From contig CAIUKF010000010.1 in NCBI GenBank assembly GCA_903899655.1, positions 62,001 to 126,000 of the forward strand: DNA of 64,000 bases, in the 5' to 3' direction. Each line of letters opens with the position of its first letter. Position 1 is the stretch's first letter. The notes below the pieces were generated by a model that had not been told where the DNA came from, searched no databases, and worked only from the letters and a program-made list of their open reading frames with translations. This stretch comes from an uncultured bacterium. Its GTDB lineage: Bacteria > Patescibacteriota > Saccharimonadia > Saccharimonadales > Saccharimonadaceae. Below, piece after piece: positions 16,011 through 25,067 of this stretch. The position numbers and the translations under genes are program-made.

Positions 16011-17055
16011 ATTGTTGAGGTGTTTGTTCGTGATTGCTAAGTTCTTGAGCCATCAAGGCTGACATATCTGGAATGCCTGATGGGATTGGCTGAGGTGCAA
16101 TTACTTGACGTGGTTGAGTAACGCTTGGTGATGCAACTGGGGTAGGCTCGGTTGTAACGACTTCAATAGGTATCGCGACAGGCTCAACTGCTGGTGTGGC
16201 AATAGGTTCAGCCGCTGGTATATCGATAGCCTCTGTTGTGGGTGTAGGCGCATAATCAGCAACAGATGGAGCAATTGGTTCGACGACAGGTTGTTGCGGC
16301 ATTTCTACTTCTACTTCAGGTGCAGTCTCGAATTGGGGCTGAGCTGGCAAATTGAAGTGTAGTGGTGCAAATTCGGCTTCGGTTGGCGTAGGTTCGACAA
16401 CTGGTTGTTGAATAGGCTCGACGGGTTTGACTGGATTCATAAAGCTATCACCAAGTGATGCTGGAGCTGGTGACGAAAAAGGCGCAGTTGGTTGTGGCAT
16501 GGCTGAAGTTGTTTCTTGCGGAGCTGGCACTGGTGCTGGCGCAGGAATTGGTTGTGGCGCATAGGCCGGTACAGGTGCTGGTTGTGGTGGTAATGCAAAT
16601 GCGCGAGGAGTAATAATTGAAGACGAAGCTGGTTCACCAAAAGCAGGTTCTGGTGCTGGTTGAGGAGCTGCAGATACAGCACTAGGTGTATCTGATAAGA
16701 CGTCATGAACGGTTCGAACGACATCTTCGATACCAACTTGTGATTTTACTAAATAGCGATTTGCACCTAACGATTCACCGCGGGCTCGTTGGTCTTCGCT
16801 GCTGAGAGCTGTCATCATGATTACTTTGACGTCTTTGGTCTCTGGAGTGGCTCGTAGAATGTCCAGCATATCAAAGCCACTAATTTTAGGCATCATAACG
16901 TCGCTGATGATTAGATCAGGCTTTTCTTTGATGGCCATAGCCAGGGCTTCTTCGCCGTCGCCGGCTGATTTAATTTCGTAGCCTTCGGCAAGTAAACGGA
17001 TGCCGTAAATCTCACGTAAGCTTTTGTCGTCTTCAACTAGCATTATTTTAGTCAT
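16009..17055 (-). CDS. Response regulator with long Pro/Ala/Val-rich C-terminal tail
   Basis: 348 aa. Residues 1-120 form a receiver domain with the acidic pocket (VEDD), phosphoacceptor Asp52 in ISDVMMP, a conserved Thr (MMTALSS) and Lys (YLVKSQ). The remaining 225 or so residues are low-complexity (PAP, PVE, QPV, TTE patterns) with no DNA-binding domain, so output is probably by protein interaction. The start is set by AAGGATAA upstream of MTKIMLVEDD; the frame is open further upstream but without family similarity. It lies 61 nt downstream of the histidine kinase, which it presumably serves. Confidence 0.9.
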   Translation of the reverse strand: MTKIMLVEDDKSLREIYGIRLLAEGYEIKSAGDGEEALAMAIKEKPDLIISDVMMPKISGFDMLDILRATPETKDVKVIMMTALSSEDQRARGESLGANRYLVKSQVGIEDVVRTVHDVLSDTPSAVSAAPQPAPEPAFGEPASSSIITPRAFALPPQPAPVPAYAPQPIPAPAPVPAPQETTSAMPQPTAPFSSPAPASLGDSFMNPVKPVEPIQQPVVEPTPTEAEFAPLHFNLPAQPQFETAPEVEVEMPQQPVVEPIAPSVADYAPTPTTEAIDIPAAEPIATPAVEPVAIPIEVVTTEPTPVASPSVTQPRQVIAPQPIPSGIPDMSALMAQELSNHEQTPQQ

Positions 17056-17116
17056 ATTTATCCTTATTGTACTATAACTATAGTGAAAAATACTATAGTA
17101 TTTATGTTTATTGATT

Positions 17117-19180
17117 TCATGGTCGTGGTCCCCTGGCTGGAACAGCAACCGATTGAGGTCGGCCAAGTTGTTGTGTAGCTTGTTGCATAGCGAGGGCTCG
17201 CTGTTTGGCGACATAGGCAGCAATTTGTTCCGGCGTTAATGCTTGACCGCGAGGTACGTTGTTGGCTGGTTGAACAGTTGGTTTTGTTTGCATTGGTTGG
17301 TTAATTATTCTTGTAGTTGGTGCGGCAGGTGTGACTTGACGCATCTGTGGGGCAAATTGCTGGGGCGCTAGTGTTACACCCTGAGGTCTAACGACGTTTT
17401 GAACCGGCTGTGGTTGAGGCACAACTTGAAAACTAGGCCTAGAAACAGCCTGTTGAATAACTGCCTGGTTTTGAAGAAAGGTTTCTTGGGTTTTTTGACT
17501 AGCTATCATTTGAGCTACTTGATTAGCTTCCTGCTGAGCTTTAAAGGCCTCTTGTTCGACTAACATAGCTGCGTCTTTACTGCTAATTCTGGGTAATTCA
17601 ACATAAAAGGTGCTACCGCTAGTGTAGATACTTTCAGCCCAGATACGGCCCCCCATAATTTCAGATAAGCGACGGCATAAATACAATCCTAATCCCGTGC
17701 CACCGATTTCGCGCGTATTTTTATCATCAACTCGATAAAATTTCTGGAAAAGATGTGGCATGTCTTCGGCTGGTATGCCGATACCACTGTCTTTAATGCT
17801 GATAACGACATGATCATCGTCGCCATTAATGTCAACTATAACCTCACCTGTCGGAGTGTATTTAATGGCATTTTCAATTAAATTGTCAACGATTTCACGG
17901 ATATGGTCGTTATCTAGGTTGACGGAATATACTGGAGCAATATGTTTTTCTCTGGTATTTTCGGGTTCGGGTTTGAATGTCAGACGCAAACCCTTTTCGA
18001 TGGCTTTTTGTTCTAGGCCTTCAGTAATTTCTTTGACAAATTTGACTATGTCAACAACTTTTGGATTATTGGCTATTCGGCCATCGTCAGCTTTGGATAC
18101 GTCTAATAAGTCTTGGAATAGACTACCAAGGTGTTGAGCTGAACCGTGAGCTTTCAAAATAAAGTCTCGGGCTCGATTGTCAATTGATGCCGTCTGGGGG
18201 TTTAGGGCGAGTCCTAAATAACCTTCAATCGAAGCGACAGGTGTGCGCATTTCATGGCTGGCGGTGCTGATAAATTCGGCTTGTTCGCGTTCTTCAGCTT
18301 TTTCTTTGGTGACGTCGTGAAAAACAGCAATCACACCTGAACCAAGTTCGTTAACTGGTGATACGACTAGTGAAATCATAATTTTTTTATCACTTTTTGT
18401 CATTAATGTCAGGTTGTTGGTCCGTATCTGTTGATTTATGTTGAGTGCTTGTTGAATTGGGTCGCTTTCTGGGTCTAGCGCAGCGTCTTTTTGGTCGACA
18501 AGTTTTAAGACCGATTTGTAATTCAATGTCATGGCATCTTGTTTGCCCCAGCCAATAATTATTTGAGCAGCCGGGTTTATTAGCTGGATAATACCTTGGC
18601 CGTCAATCATTACAACGCCATCGCCAATAGCGTTAATGACGGCTTCGGATTTGTTAGCAACTTCGCTTAACTCGTTTGCTAGATTGCGAAAGGCTTTATT
18701 ATCATTATTTATTTCATCTTTTTCGGTTTTAGGACGCCAGATTAGAGCGCTAGCTATTAACGGCACAATAGTACTGAAAATCGTTACAACTATTACTTCG
18801 GTTTTGAAGTTTCCATTAACGAACTGTGCGGCAGCAAATATACCGGCAGCGATTAATACTGGTAATAATCCCCAGAGTCCAAAAACGGCGGCAAATAGAA
18901 CAACTAGCATCCAGATAGCAACAAATGGTGAGGCTGCGTTACCTGTACTTAGAATTAATGTAATTGTTATCCCCATGATTAACAGATATATAACGATGTC
19001 TGTTAACATTAAATATTTTTTGGGAACTACTAAGTATGTTGTTAGACAAATAATTGCCGTTATACTGGCTGCAATAAGAATTGGGACACTGATAATAAAT
19101 GATTTATCAATGTTAATTGTGTCTGAATATGATGTCCAAAAGTAAAGCGCAATAATTGCGGCCGCTAATAAAAAAGCCAC
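17117..19180 (-). CDS. Membrane sensor histidine kinase with PAS domain and Gln/Pro-rich tail
   Basis: 687 aa. Several transmembrane helices (about 1-150), a PAS domain (about 175-290), HisKA with the phospho-accepting His in STASHEMRTP (about 311), and a HATPase domain with the N box DNLIENAIKYTP and G boxes DSGIGIP and GGTGLGLYL. After about residue 533 comes a 150-residue Gln/Pro/Ala-rich tail unusual for a kinase, parallel to the tail on its response regulator. The start is uncertain: a GTG at 19180 gives the shown frame, but in-frame codons continue upstream to an ATT preceded by AGGGGG, so the real protein may be slightly longer. The signal sensed is unknown. Confidence 0.9.
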   Translation of the reverse strand: MAFLLAAAIIALYFWTSYSDTINIDKSFIISVPILIAASITAIICLTTYLVVPKKYLMLTDIVIYLLIMGITITLILSTGNAASPFVAIWMLVVLFAAVFGLWGLLPVLIAAGIFAAAQFVNGNFKTEVIVVTIFSTIVPLIASALIWRPKTEKDEINNDNKAFRNLANELSEVANKSEAVINAIGDGVVMIDGQGIIQLINPAAQIIIGWGKQDAMTLNYKSVLKLVDQKDAALDPESDPIQQALNINQQIRTNNLTLMTKSDKKIMISLVVSPVNELGSGVIAVFHDVTKEKAEEREQAEFISTASHEMRTPVASIEGYLGLALNPQTASIDNRARDFILKAHGSAQHLGSLFQDLLDVSKADDGRIANNPKVVDIVKFVKEITEGLEQKAIEKGLRLTFKPEPENTREKHIAPVYSVNLDNDHIREIVDNLIENAIKYTPTGEVIVDINGDDDHVVISIKDSGIGIPAEDMPHLFQKFYRVDDKNTREIGGTGLGLYLCRRLSEIMGGRIWAESIYTSGSTFYVELPRISSKDAAMLVEQEAFKAQQEANQVAQMIASQKTQETFLQNQAVIQQAVSRPSFQVVPQPQPVQNVVRPQGVTLAPQQFAPQMRQVTPAAPTTRIINQPMQTKPTVQPANNVPRGQALTPEQIAAYVAKQRALAMQQATQQLGRPQSVAVPARGPRP

Positions 19181-19296
19181 CTCGCAGATACGGCGATGCC
19201 AAAAAATGGTTAAAGTAACTGGCTTAATGTTGCCCCCTAATTTTTATGCTTGTCTGGTGTTTATTATGATGATTATGGTTTTATTTTGCAAGGGGT

Positions 19297-19397
19297 TAAG
19301 TTGGCTATTGGAATATGGCTATTGGAAGGTGGCAGAATATGGCTATTGGCTATTGGCTATTGGCTATTGGCTATTAGAATATGGAATATGGCAATGA
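19297..19397. repeat. Dispersed CTATTGG-type repeat between histidine kinase and FKBP genes
   Basis: TTGGCTATTGGAATATGG, GGCTATTGGAAGGTGGC and then five successive (C)TATTGG-spaced heptamers, ending in TAGAATATGGAATATGGC. Same building blocks as at 15.8 kb and 48.7 kb and, for the AAGGTGGC variant, as inside topA. Lies in the divergent gap upstream of the FKBP gene. Confidence 0.8.
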
Positions 19398-19440
19398 GTT
19401 TTGGTTTCATGTTTTTGCTTGTTTATGACAAAATAGATAT

Positions 19441-19827
19441 ATGAATACAACAAATACCCCACTTGAAGGAACGAAATTAATTGGATTTGACCCTAGTGGT
19501 CCAGTTACGCAATTACAAATACTCGATTTAGTTGAAGGAACCGGCGCAACTGTCGAACCGAATGCGACAATCACAGCTCATTACACTGGTGCATTAGTGG
19601 CAGATGGGACAATATTTCAAAGTTCACTGGATTTTGGTCAGCCAGCGACATTTGGTCTCAATCAAGTTATCAGTGGCTGGACGCAAGGTGTTCCAGGTAT
19701 GAAAATTGGCGGCAAACGCCGTTTGATTATTCCGTCTGCCATGGCCTACGGATCACAACGCGCTGCCGCCAATATTCCATCAAATTCAGATTTGGTCTTT
19801 GATATTGAACTTATAGCGATTAAATAG
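19441..19827 (+). CDS. FKBP-type peptidyl-prolyl cis-trans isomerase
   Basis: 128 aa. A single FKBP domain: TITAHYTGALVADGTIFQSS, FGLNQVISGWTQGVPGMKIGGKR, and RRLIIPSAMAYGSQ...IPSNSDLVFDIELI. These include the conserved core positions (Y, D, W, and the Y of MAYG). No signal peptide or anchor is seen, so it is cytoplasmic unless the first 20 residues are misassigned. It accelerates prolyl isomerisation during folding. Convergent with the small membrane protein downstream (they abut at 19827/19828). Confidence 0.92.
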   Translation: MNTTNTPLEGTKLIGFDPSGPVTQLQILDLVEGTGATVEPNATITAHYTGALVADGTIFQSSLDFGQPATFGLNQVISGWTQGVPGMKIGGKRRLIIPSAMAYGSQRAAANIPSNSDLVFDIELIAIK

Positions 19828-20064
19828 TTATTTTTTCTCGCTGTATATTGTGATAGCAATACTTAATGAGACAACTATTAATAGTGTCAAAAACGCTGCT
19901 GCTGCGATTGATAAAGCGGCGTTGAATTCGACTAATGCTACACCCATGTATAGAAGTGCGATTGAGATACCAGCAAGGATAGCTACAATTAAATGTGCAC
20001 GAGCTAATTCGTGGCGAACTTCGCTAATATTTTTTTTGGATGATTTTTTAAACAGTTTACTCAC
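19828..20064 (-). CDS. Small two-helix membrane protein
   Basis: 78 aa. A basic amphipathic N-terminus (MSKLFKKSSKKNISEVRHELARAH) followed by two transmembrane helices (about 26-47 and 51-73) and a short tail. No recognised family. The last base of the neighbouring FKBP gene directly precedes its stop codon. The hydrophobic pattern and intact frame support a real gene; the function is unknown. Confidence 0.6.
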   Translation of the reverse strand: MSKLFKKSSKKNISEVRHELARAHLIVAILAGISIALLYMGVALVEFNAALSIAAAAFLTLLIVVSLSIAITIYSEKK

Positions 20065-20165
20065 TTTTTCGTTTCCTTCGTTAAGTTAATAAATCTAGAT
20101 TAACGTGCTTATGTCTTGTTGTCAATTAAAAACAACGTTTGGCTTGATGGCGACGGCTTTTTTAT

Positions 20166-20789
20166 TTATTTTGTTTGTTCGTGCAGCCAATTATTTAATG
20201 ATAAGGCAAAATCAGCAAAGTTTTTGGCGTCGACGGCCATGTCTTCGTCTGCAGTTAGTTCAGAGTATGGCTTGCCGGCCGGGTATGGCGACATAAATGA
20301 TGACATTGGATAGCCGTTTGGTATTGTGTCTGAAAAATACTTTGCGACATAAGAAATTTGATTGACGTAATCGACACCTTCGGTATCATTAGTCGGGTTG
20401 TAATAAGCAATCGCAAAACTCCAAATGAACTGTTTATCATCCTGAGGATATATTTGAAAAATTTGTTTCCAGGCATCAATAACGCCAGTATCGGTAAGTT
20501 CGGATTTGTCCTTGGTAAACCGCCTGGCATAAACCCCAGGTTGTTCATTATCAGGTAAAAAGTTAGTCATCAAGGCCTCGTCGGCTGCCACGGTGATTAG
20601 CCCGGATAATTTGCCATAAACGTGAGCTTTTTTAAGGGCATTTTCGGCATTTGTGGCGCAATCTTCCTCGACCTTTTCGGTGATGTTTAAATCAGTTAAT
20701 GAAACTAATTCAATAAAATCAATTGCTTTTAGAATCTGCTGATAACGTTTCAACTTAGACTGGTTGTGAGTGGCGATAAGTATTTTCAT
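20166..20789 (-). CDS. RdgB/HAM1-like non-canonical purine NTP pyrophosphatase (divergent)
   Basis: 207 aa. The N-terminal MKILIATHNQSKLKRYQQIL matches the Ham1 signature (ATxNxxKxxE) and PGVYARRF matches the family PGVYSARY region. The usual ADDSGL metal-binding motif appears as AADEAL, so Ser/Gly are replaced while an acidic residue is kept. Family members hydrolyse dITP/XTP to keep them out of DNA. The changed motif and acidic insertions suggest altered specificity or reduced activity. A standalone gene with an AT-rich leader. Confidence 0.75.
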   Translation of the reverse strand: MKILIATHNQSKLKRYQQILKAIDFIELVSLTDLNITEKVEEDCATNAENALKKAHVYGKLSGLITVAADEALMTNFLPDNEQPGVYARRFTKDKSELTDTGVIDAWKQIFQIYPQDDKQFIWSFAIAYYNPTNDTEGVDYVNQISYVAKYFSDTIPNGYPMSSFMSPYPAGKPYSELTADEDMAVDAKNFADFALSLNNWLHEQTK

Positions 20790-20865
20790 ATGCTTCCTTT
20801 TATGCTGATATGTTGACTGCTATATTATCATTTGTTATAATCATTTCAAAGACGCGTGCGAGACC

Positions 20866-21717
20866 TTATGGCTCAACCGCGTTTTTCTTTTTGCTAATTT
20901 TTTTGCGAATTACTTTTTTCTTTGGTTTTATATCAACAGGAGTAATTAAATCGTAAAATATTTTTTTGTCTTTACTCATAGACGGAATTGGTTTTATGAG
21001 TTTAGAATTGGCTATATTCGTAATCTTATCTTCATAGGAATGTTTGTCAAAAATTATACCATTATCCTTTTCCATCTGGCACTTTATTCCATATACTAAT
21101 AGATCCGCAACTTGTGATTCGATATCGTGATTTTGCTTGGTAACAAAATTTATTGAAGTTAAATGATTACGTATATCAATAAAATGTGGATTAGCGCGCT
21201 TAAAGCTCGGCGACAGTATGTGGTTGAAAGCTTCCAGATATATACCGTCTCGTTGAGCGCTTGAAGCTTCAATTATTATGTGGCCCTTGCAAGGTCGTTT
21301 TGTGTATATAAATGCTAGAAAATTAAATAATACAACTTCGGCTGTTTGTCTGATAACAGTTTTTTCTGACCATGAGTTTTGATGTGCTTTTTGTTTATTT
21401 ATGACTGATGCCGTAATAGTAACGGGTGTTTTGCTGAGCAATTCTAATAAGTCATCTATAAATTCATCTCGTTTGTTGGAGTTATTGTTAAATATAGAAA
21501 AGTCGTTTAAATTGCGCGCAATTTCCGCTGAGTGAAATATAACATCTGTTCTTCCCCAGTATTTAAATTTTATATGGTTTGCATAATCTGATAAATTTCG
21601 TTGGTAGTTCTCGTCGATTATACAACCCAAGAGTATGTAATATGGTGATATGTTATAGCTTTTTGGGTGTGACATGCCAAGCTCATCAACGTATAGTTTA
21701 AATGTTGATTTGCTCAT
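20866..21717 (-). CDS. DUF3800-family protein
   Basis: 283 aa. Early YVDELG, a central HIIIEASSAQRDG and a late IESQVADLLVYGIKCQ are the acidic signatures of DUF3800, a family thought to have an RNase H-like fold and often found near phage or defence genes. The C-terminus is basic (KPKKKVIRKKISKKK). It starts 3 nt after the stop of the LexA/S24-type gene, so the two are co-transcribed; a link between repressor and nuclease-like protein is plausible but not shown. Confidence 0.75.
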   Translation of the reverse strand: MSKSTFKLYVDELGMSHPKSYNISPYYILLGCIIDENYQRNLSDYANHIKFKYWGRTDVIFHSAEIARNLNDFSIFNNNSNKRDEFIDDLLELLSKTPVTITASVINKQKAHQNSWSEKTVIRQTAEVVLFNFLAFIYTKRPCKGHIIIEASSAQRDGIYLEAFNHILSPSFKRANPHFIDIRNHLTSINFVTKQNHDIESQVADLLVYGIKCQMEKDNGIIFDKHSYEDKITNIANSKLIKPIPSMSKDKKIFYDLITPVDIKPKKKVIRKKISKKKNAVEP

Positions 21718-21720
21718 CTA

Positions 21721-22386
21721 TTATTCCGCCTCGCTGTTGATTATTTGACTGTGATTACTAATGCCTTTTATTACGTCTACTACTTTACCGTCAACCTGAA
21801 AGTCATCACTATCGGATATGATAATCGGCGCGAAGTCGTTTGGTCGGTACGAATCAGACAGTAATAAAATACGCTTGTTAGCATTGTCGCGGCGCAAGCG
21901 TTTAATGTTGGCTAGTCCACTGATAATAGAGGTGACTATTTCGCCATCAACTGGGACGTAATTGTCCTTTTTTTCGATGATAATGTAATCACCGTCGCAG
22001 ATTTCTTTGCCGTTAATTTTGGCGTGATTCATTGAATCGCCGCGGGCAATCAGGGCGTATAACCTGTTGCCGATGTTTTTTATATTTAAAATCGATGGCG
22101 ATACAGCCAAGTTGTCGACAATTCGCCCATCAGCAAATTTAGTTGCTTCGCCACAGTCGGCCTCACCCATCACAGGAATACGGATTAATCCAGCATTGGT
22201 TTTGATGGCTGGCGTTAATCGATTATTGATACGTACTAAATCGCCGTGTTTCATTAATTGGTTCAAATGATGTGTGATCTGAGATGGATACTCGCAGTTA
22301 ACCATCTGGACTAGATCGACACGACGAATTTGTTCAATATCTTGAATCTTGGCAATGTCTAATAATTTTTGTTGTACCCCGTTCAT
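21721..22386 (-). CDS. LexA-like S24 peptidase / repressor
   Basis: 221 aa. The C-terminal S24 domain has the Ser-Lys dyad: Ser in ARGDSMNHA (about 117) and Lys in GLANIKRL (about 160). A possible self-cleavage region precedes it (PVMGEADCGEA). The N-terminal 65 residues have a winged-helix-like segment (YPSQITHHLNQLMKHGDLVRI), not the canonical LexA HTH. Likely an autocleaving, DNA-damage-responsive repressor controlling itself and the DUF3800 gene. Its own upstream region has the inverted repeat ACACAAA-N8-TTTGTGT. Confidence 0.82.
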   Translation of the reverse strand: MNGVQQKLLDIAKIQDIEQIRRVDLVQMVNCEYPSQITHHLNQLMKHGDLVRINNRLTPAIKTNAGLIRIPVMGEADCGEATKFADGRIVDNLAVSPSILNIKNIGNRLYALIARGDSMNHAKINGKEICDGDYIIIEKKDNYVPVDGEIVTSIISGLANIKRLRRDNANKRILLLSDSYRPNDFAPIIISDSDDFQVDGKVVDVIKGISNHSQIINSEAE

Positions 22387-22398
22387 ATATTAATAATA

Positions 22399-22420
22399 AC
22401 ACAAACGTTTTGTTTTGTGT
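22399..22420. promoter_or_regulatory. Putative operator upstream of the S24 repressor
   Basis: Inverted repeat ACACAAA (22399-22405) and TTTGTGT (22414-22420) with an 8-base spacer, 12 nt upstream of the repressor start. A natural candidate for autoregulation by the LexA-like protein. Inference from symmetry and position only. Confidence 0.4.
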
Positions 22421-22448
22421 CTTTTTTGTGTTTATTTATTATTACAAA

Positions 22449-23564
22449 TTACCTTATTGATTTATATCCGCCAGGTATGCCGTTTTTAGACATTACTATT
22501 TGCCAAAGTTGAAGGTTGCGGGTACGAAAACCAGCGGCGCAAGATAACAGATAATATCGCCACATGCGGTGGAAACGCTCGTCGTAGTTGTCTTTTAATG
22601 TGTCCCAGTTCGATTCAAAATTATGATGCCATGCCATCAAGGTTTTGTCATAATCTGGTCCAAAATTATGCCAATCTTCAACCACAAACAAGCCTTCAAT
22701 TGACTTACCGATTTGGGTGATTGACGGAATCATGCCGCCTGGGAAAATGTATTTTTCCATCCATGGGTCGACATTGGTTGTCGATACGTTGCCACCGATT
22801 GTATGTAGTAAAAACAAGCCATCATTAGATAACGATCGGTTGACCACCTTCATGTATTGACGGTAATTCTTGTAATTAACGTGTTCAAACATGCCGAGTG
22901 ATACGATGTGGTCAAATTGTTGGTTTATATCGCGGTAATCTTGCAGAATTATTTTAGTCGGCAGGCCTTTACTGAGTTTGTCGGCTAACTTTTTTTGTTC
23001 GATTGAGACTGTGACGCCGGTTGTAATTGCGCCATATTTTTCGGCGGCAAATTTTGTAAAACTACCCCATCCGCAACCAATATCTAGGACGGTTTGGCCT
23101 TTTTTGAGGCCAATTTTTTTACAGACTAAGTCTAATTTTGCTTCTTGGGCGGCATCAAGATTTTTGGCATCTTTCCAGTATCCACAGGTGTAAACAAGTC
23201 GTTTATCTAGCATAGCGTGGAATAAATCATTGCCGGTGTCATAGTGGTGTTGGCCGACTTTAAAGGCTTTTGATTTGCGGCCAGCATTTAGGACAACATT
23301 TAATGCGCCATTTAATAACATGCCGATGTCACCGCGTATTTGTTTGTCCAAATTAGCTGACAAAATATGGCAGAAAAACTCGTCTAAATTATCACAATCC
23401 CACCAACCGTCCATATATGATTCGCCCAACCCTAAGGCTCCTTGGCGTAGAACGCGTCGGTATAAATTTTCGTTTTTAACCTGAATATCGTAATCGTGGT
23501 CGCCATTAATTGTAATGCCAGCGCTGGCAAGTAATTTTTTGGCGATATTTTTATCGGTCCTCAT
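22449..23564 (-). CDS. cfa: Cyclopropane-fatty-acyl-phospholipid synthase
   Basis: 371 aa. Transfers a methylene group from SAM to unsaturated acyl chains of membrane phospholipids. SAM motif I VLDIGCGWGSF (about 156-166), the conserved QHHYDTGNDLF and YTCGYW segments, and LGMFEHVNYKNY are all typical of Cfa. The start at MRTDKNIAKK was chosen because it matches Cfa N-termini; the open frame extends upstream. It lies 41 nt after the DUF92 gene in a three-gene run devoted to lipid or isoprenoid alcohol metabolism. Confidence 0.94.
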   Translation of the reverse strand: MRTDKNIAKKLLASAGITINGDHDYDIQVKNENLYRRVLRQGALGLGESYMDGWWDCDNLDEFFCHILSANLDKQIRGDIGMLLNGALNVVLNAGRKSKAFKVGQHHYDTGNDLFHAMLDKRLVYTCGYWKDAKNLDAAQEAKLDLVCKKIGLKKGQTVLDIGCGWGSFTKFAAEKYGAITTGVTVSIEQKKLADKLSKGLPTKIILQDYRDINQQFDHIVSLGMFEHVNYKNYRQYMKVVNRSLSNDGLFLLHTIGGNVSTTNVDPWMEKYIFPGGMIPSITQIGKSIEGLFVVEDWHNFGPDYDKTLMAWHHNFESNWDTLKDNYDERFHRMWRYYLLSCAAGFRTRNLQLWQIVMSKNGIPGGYKSIR

Positions 23565-23604
23565 GTCTTGATAATACAACTTAATGGAGTATATAGACAG
23601 ATAG

Positions 23605-24417
23605 TTATTTTGAAATTGCAGCAAAGACGCCGTATGCAATTAGTGATGTCAAAATACTGGTGGTTAGATTAACCATATTATTGGTCATGTATTGCCAACC
23701 GCTAATTCGTACATTGCTTCTTTTTTTACTTTTTCTTTCTTCGGTCATTTTATTATCGTTGTCGCGATATCTGGCTTGTAATGTTAGACCTAAAATACTG
23801 TCGATAAATGATCCAATTAGGCCAATAATTGTAATGGCAATAAAATATATAATAATTGTTTGTACGGCAAGTTTGCTGTTAATTAACAGATTGATTGAAT
23901 AAAGCAACGCAATTAAGGCTGATCCCATGGCAGCAGCTATTGTACCCCACAAGCTAACACCACCAGATTCGCCGCGTGGGATTGGTTTGAAAGTTAAAAT
24001 TGAGATATTCTTGCCTTTGCTAAGTACTCCCAGCTCAGACGCCCAAGTATCAGAACAATTAGCGGCAATTGTGGCAATAACTGTCAATAATGCAGCTTGA
24101 GAATTGGTATAAAAATATATGATTGAAAATATTGCTGGCACTGCTCCGTTGGCTATGACTTGGATGTAATCACGGCGAGATTTTTTATATTCTGATGATA
24201 ATTTTGATTTATAAGACTTTTTGATATGCGTAATTATGCTGGATGATATAAAAAAGACGGTCAATAATATCCAGCTAAAACCGCCGGCACCAACAAAAAT
24301 AACTAGGCCAATAATAACCGCTGTTAGTGATCCATATAATGTTAGTGATTTTCGACTGTGAGCAATTATTGCCACAATAGTATTCAATATTAAACCTATA
24401 ATTATTTGTTGAATCAT
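23605..24417 (-). CDS. DUF92/VTE6-like membrane protein (candidate isoprenyl-phosphate kinase)
   Basis: 270 aa with about six transmembrane helices. The motif NCSDTWASELGVLSKGKNISI and ...PRGESGGVSLWGT identify the DUF92 (TMEM19) family. The plant and cyanobacterial member VTE6 converts phytyl phosphate to phytyl diphosphate. Its start overlaps the stop of the phytol-kinase-like gene by 4 nt (ATGA), so the two are translationally coupled, matching the two successive steps of the phytol salvage pathway. The substrate here is unknown. Confidence 0.82.
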   Translation of the reverse strand: MIQQIIIGLILNTIVAIIAHSRKSLTLYGSLTAVIIGLVIFVGAGGFSWILLTVFFISSSIITHIKKSYKSKLSSEYKKSRRDYIQVIANGAVPAIFSIIYFYTNSQAALLTVIATIAANCSDTWASELGVLSKGKNISILTFKPIPRGESGGVSLWGTIAAAMGSALIALLYSINLLINSKLAVQTIIIYFIAITIIGLIGSFIDSILGLTLQARYRDNDNKMTEERKSKKRSNVRISGWQYMTNNMVNLTTSILTSLIAYGVFAAISK

Positions 24418-25067
24418 TTAGCCACCAATGTTAATAAATAATAAACCGCAGACGACCCAAGCGGAACTGACAGATTATCCAGGCCGTAAGGTGTTAGTAA
24501 CTCGACGGTGGTTGCAAAGCTGGCGATGGTTAGACTGCCGATATATTGAATCTTGGGCGTAAAAATTGACAAAATAATGAATGAGACGACTAATGAAAAG
24601 ATAAACATAGTTGCCGAGCCTTGGACGCTTTTGTTTAATATAATTTTGTTTTTACCAAATTTTGTACCGATAACTGCGGCCATTCCATCGCCATAGCCCA
24701 AGACCAATATGCCAAGGGCGCCAATATATAGCAAGTGTGAATTGAAAGTTACTAAGATTAAGATAGCCAAGGATATTGGATAATAGACGGTCCCCAAATT
24801 ACTTCTGGACCCACCTTCCATGGCTTTTATTAAGCTAAATTTATATGATAAATAATTTAGCGCGATGAACAAAATCGGCGGAATAATTGCAAACCAAATA
24901 TTGTCAAAAAATATCATAGCGATAATCCACCAATTAGATACACCGATATGGACAAACTTTCTGGCGCCTTCGTCACCGACGTAACCTGCTTTTTGTAAGA
25001 TAGTCGATATAAAAATAACACCTCCGGTTAACAGAAGTGATAAGATTAGACCGATAATATTATTCAT
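24414..25067 (-). CDS. Phytol/dolichol kinase-like membrane protein (VTE5/SEC59-type)
   Basis: 217 aa with about seven transmembrane helices. GARKFVHIGVSNWW near the N-terminus and GYGDGMAAVIGTKFGKNKI plus NKSVQGSATMF in the middle are the signatures of the phytol kinase / CTP-dependent dolichol kinase family, which phosphorylates long-chain isoprenoid alcohols. The start was chosen at the second ATG because GTGGGGGAT lies 6 nt upstream of it. The gene leads the operon with the DUF92 gene and cfa. Confidence 0.82.
   Translation of the reverse strand: MNNIIGLILSLLLTGGVIFISTILQKAGYVGDEGARKFVHIGVSNWWIIAMIFFDNIWFAIIPPILFIALNYLSYKFSLIKAMEGGSRSNLGTVYYPISLAILILVTFNSHLLYIGALGILVLGYGDGMAAVIGTKFGKNKIILNKSVQGSATMFIFSLVVSFIILSIFTPKIQYIGSLTIASFATTVELLTPYGLDNLSVPLGSSAVYYLLTLVAK

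Noticed and set aside
17056-17223. 56-residue N-terminal extension of the response regulator
   Set aside because: A receiver domain begins at MTKIMLVEDD with a good ribosome binding site.
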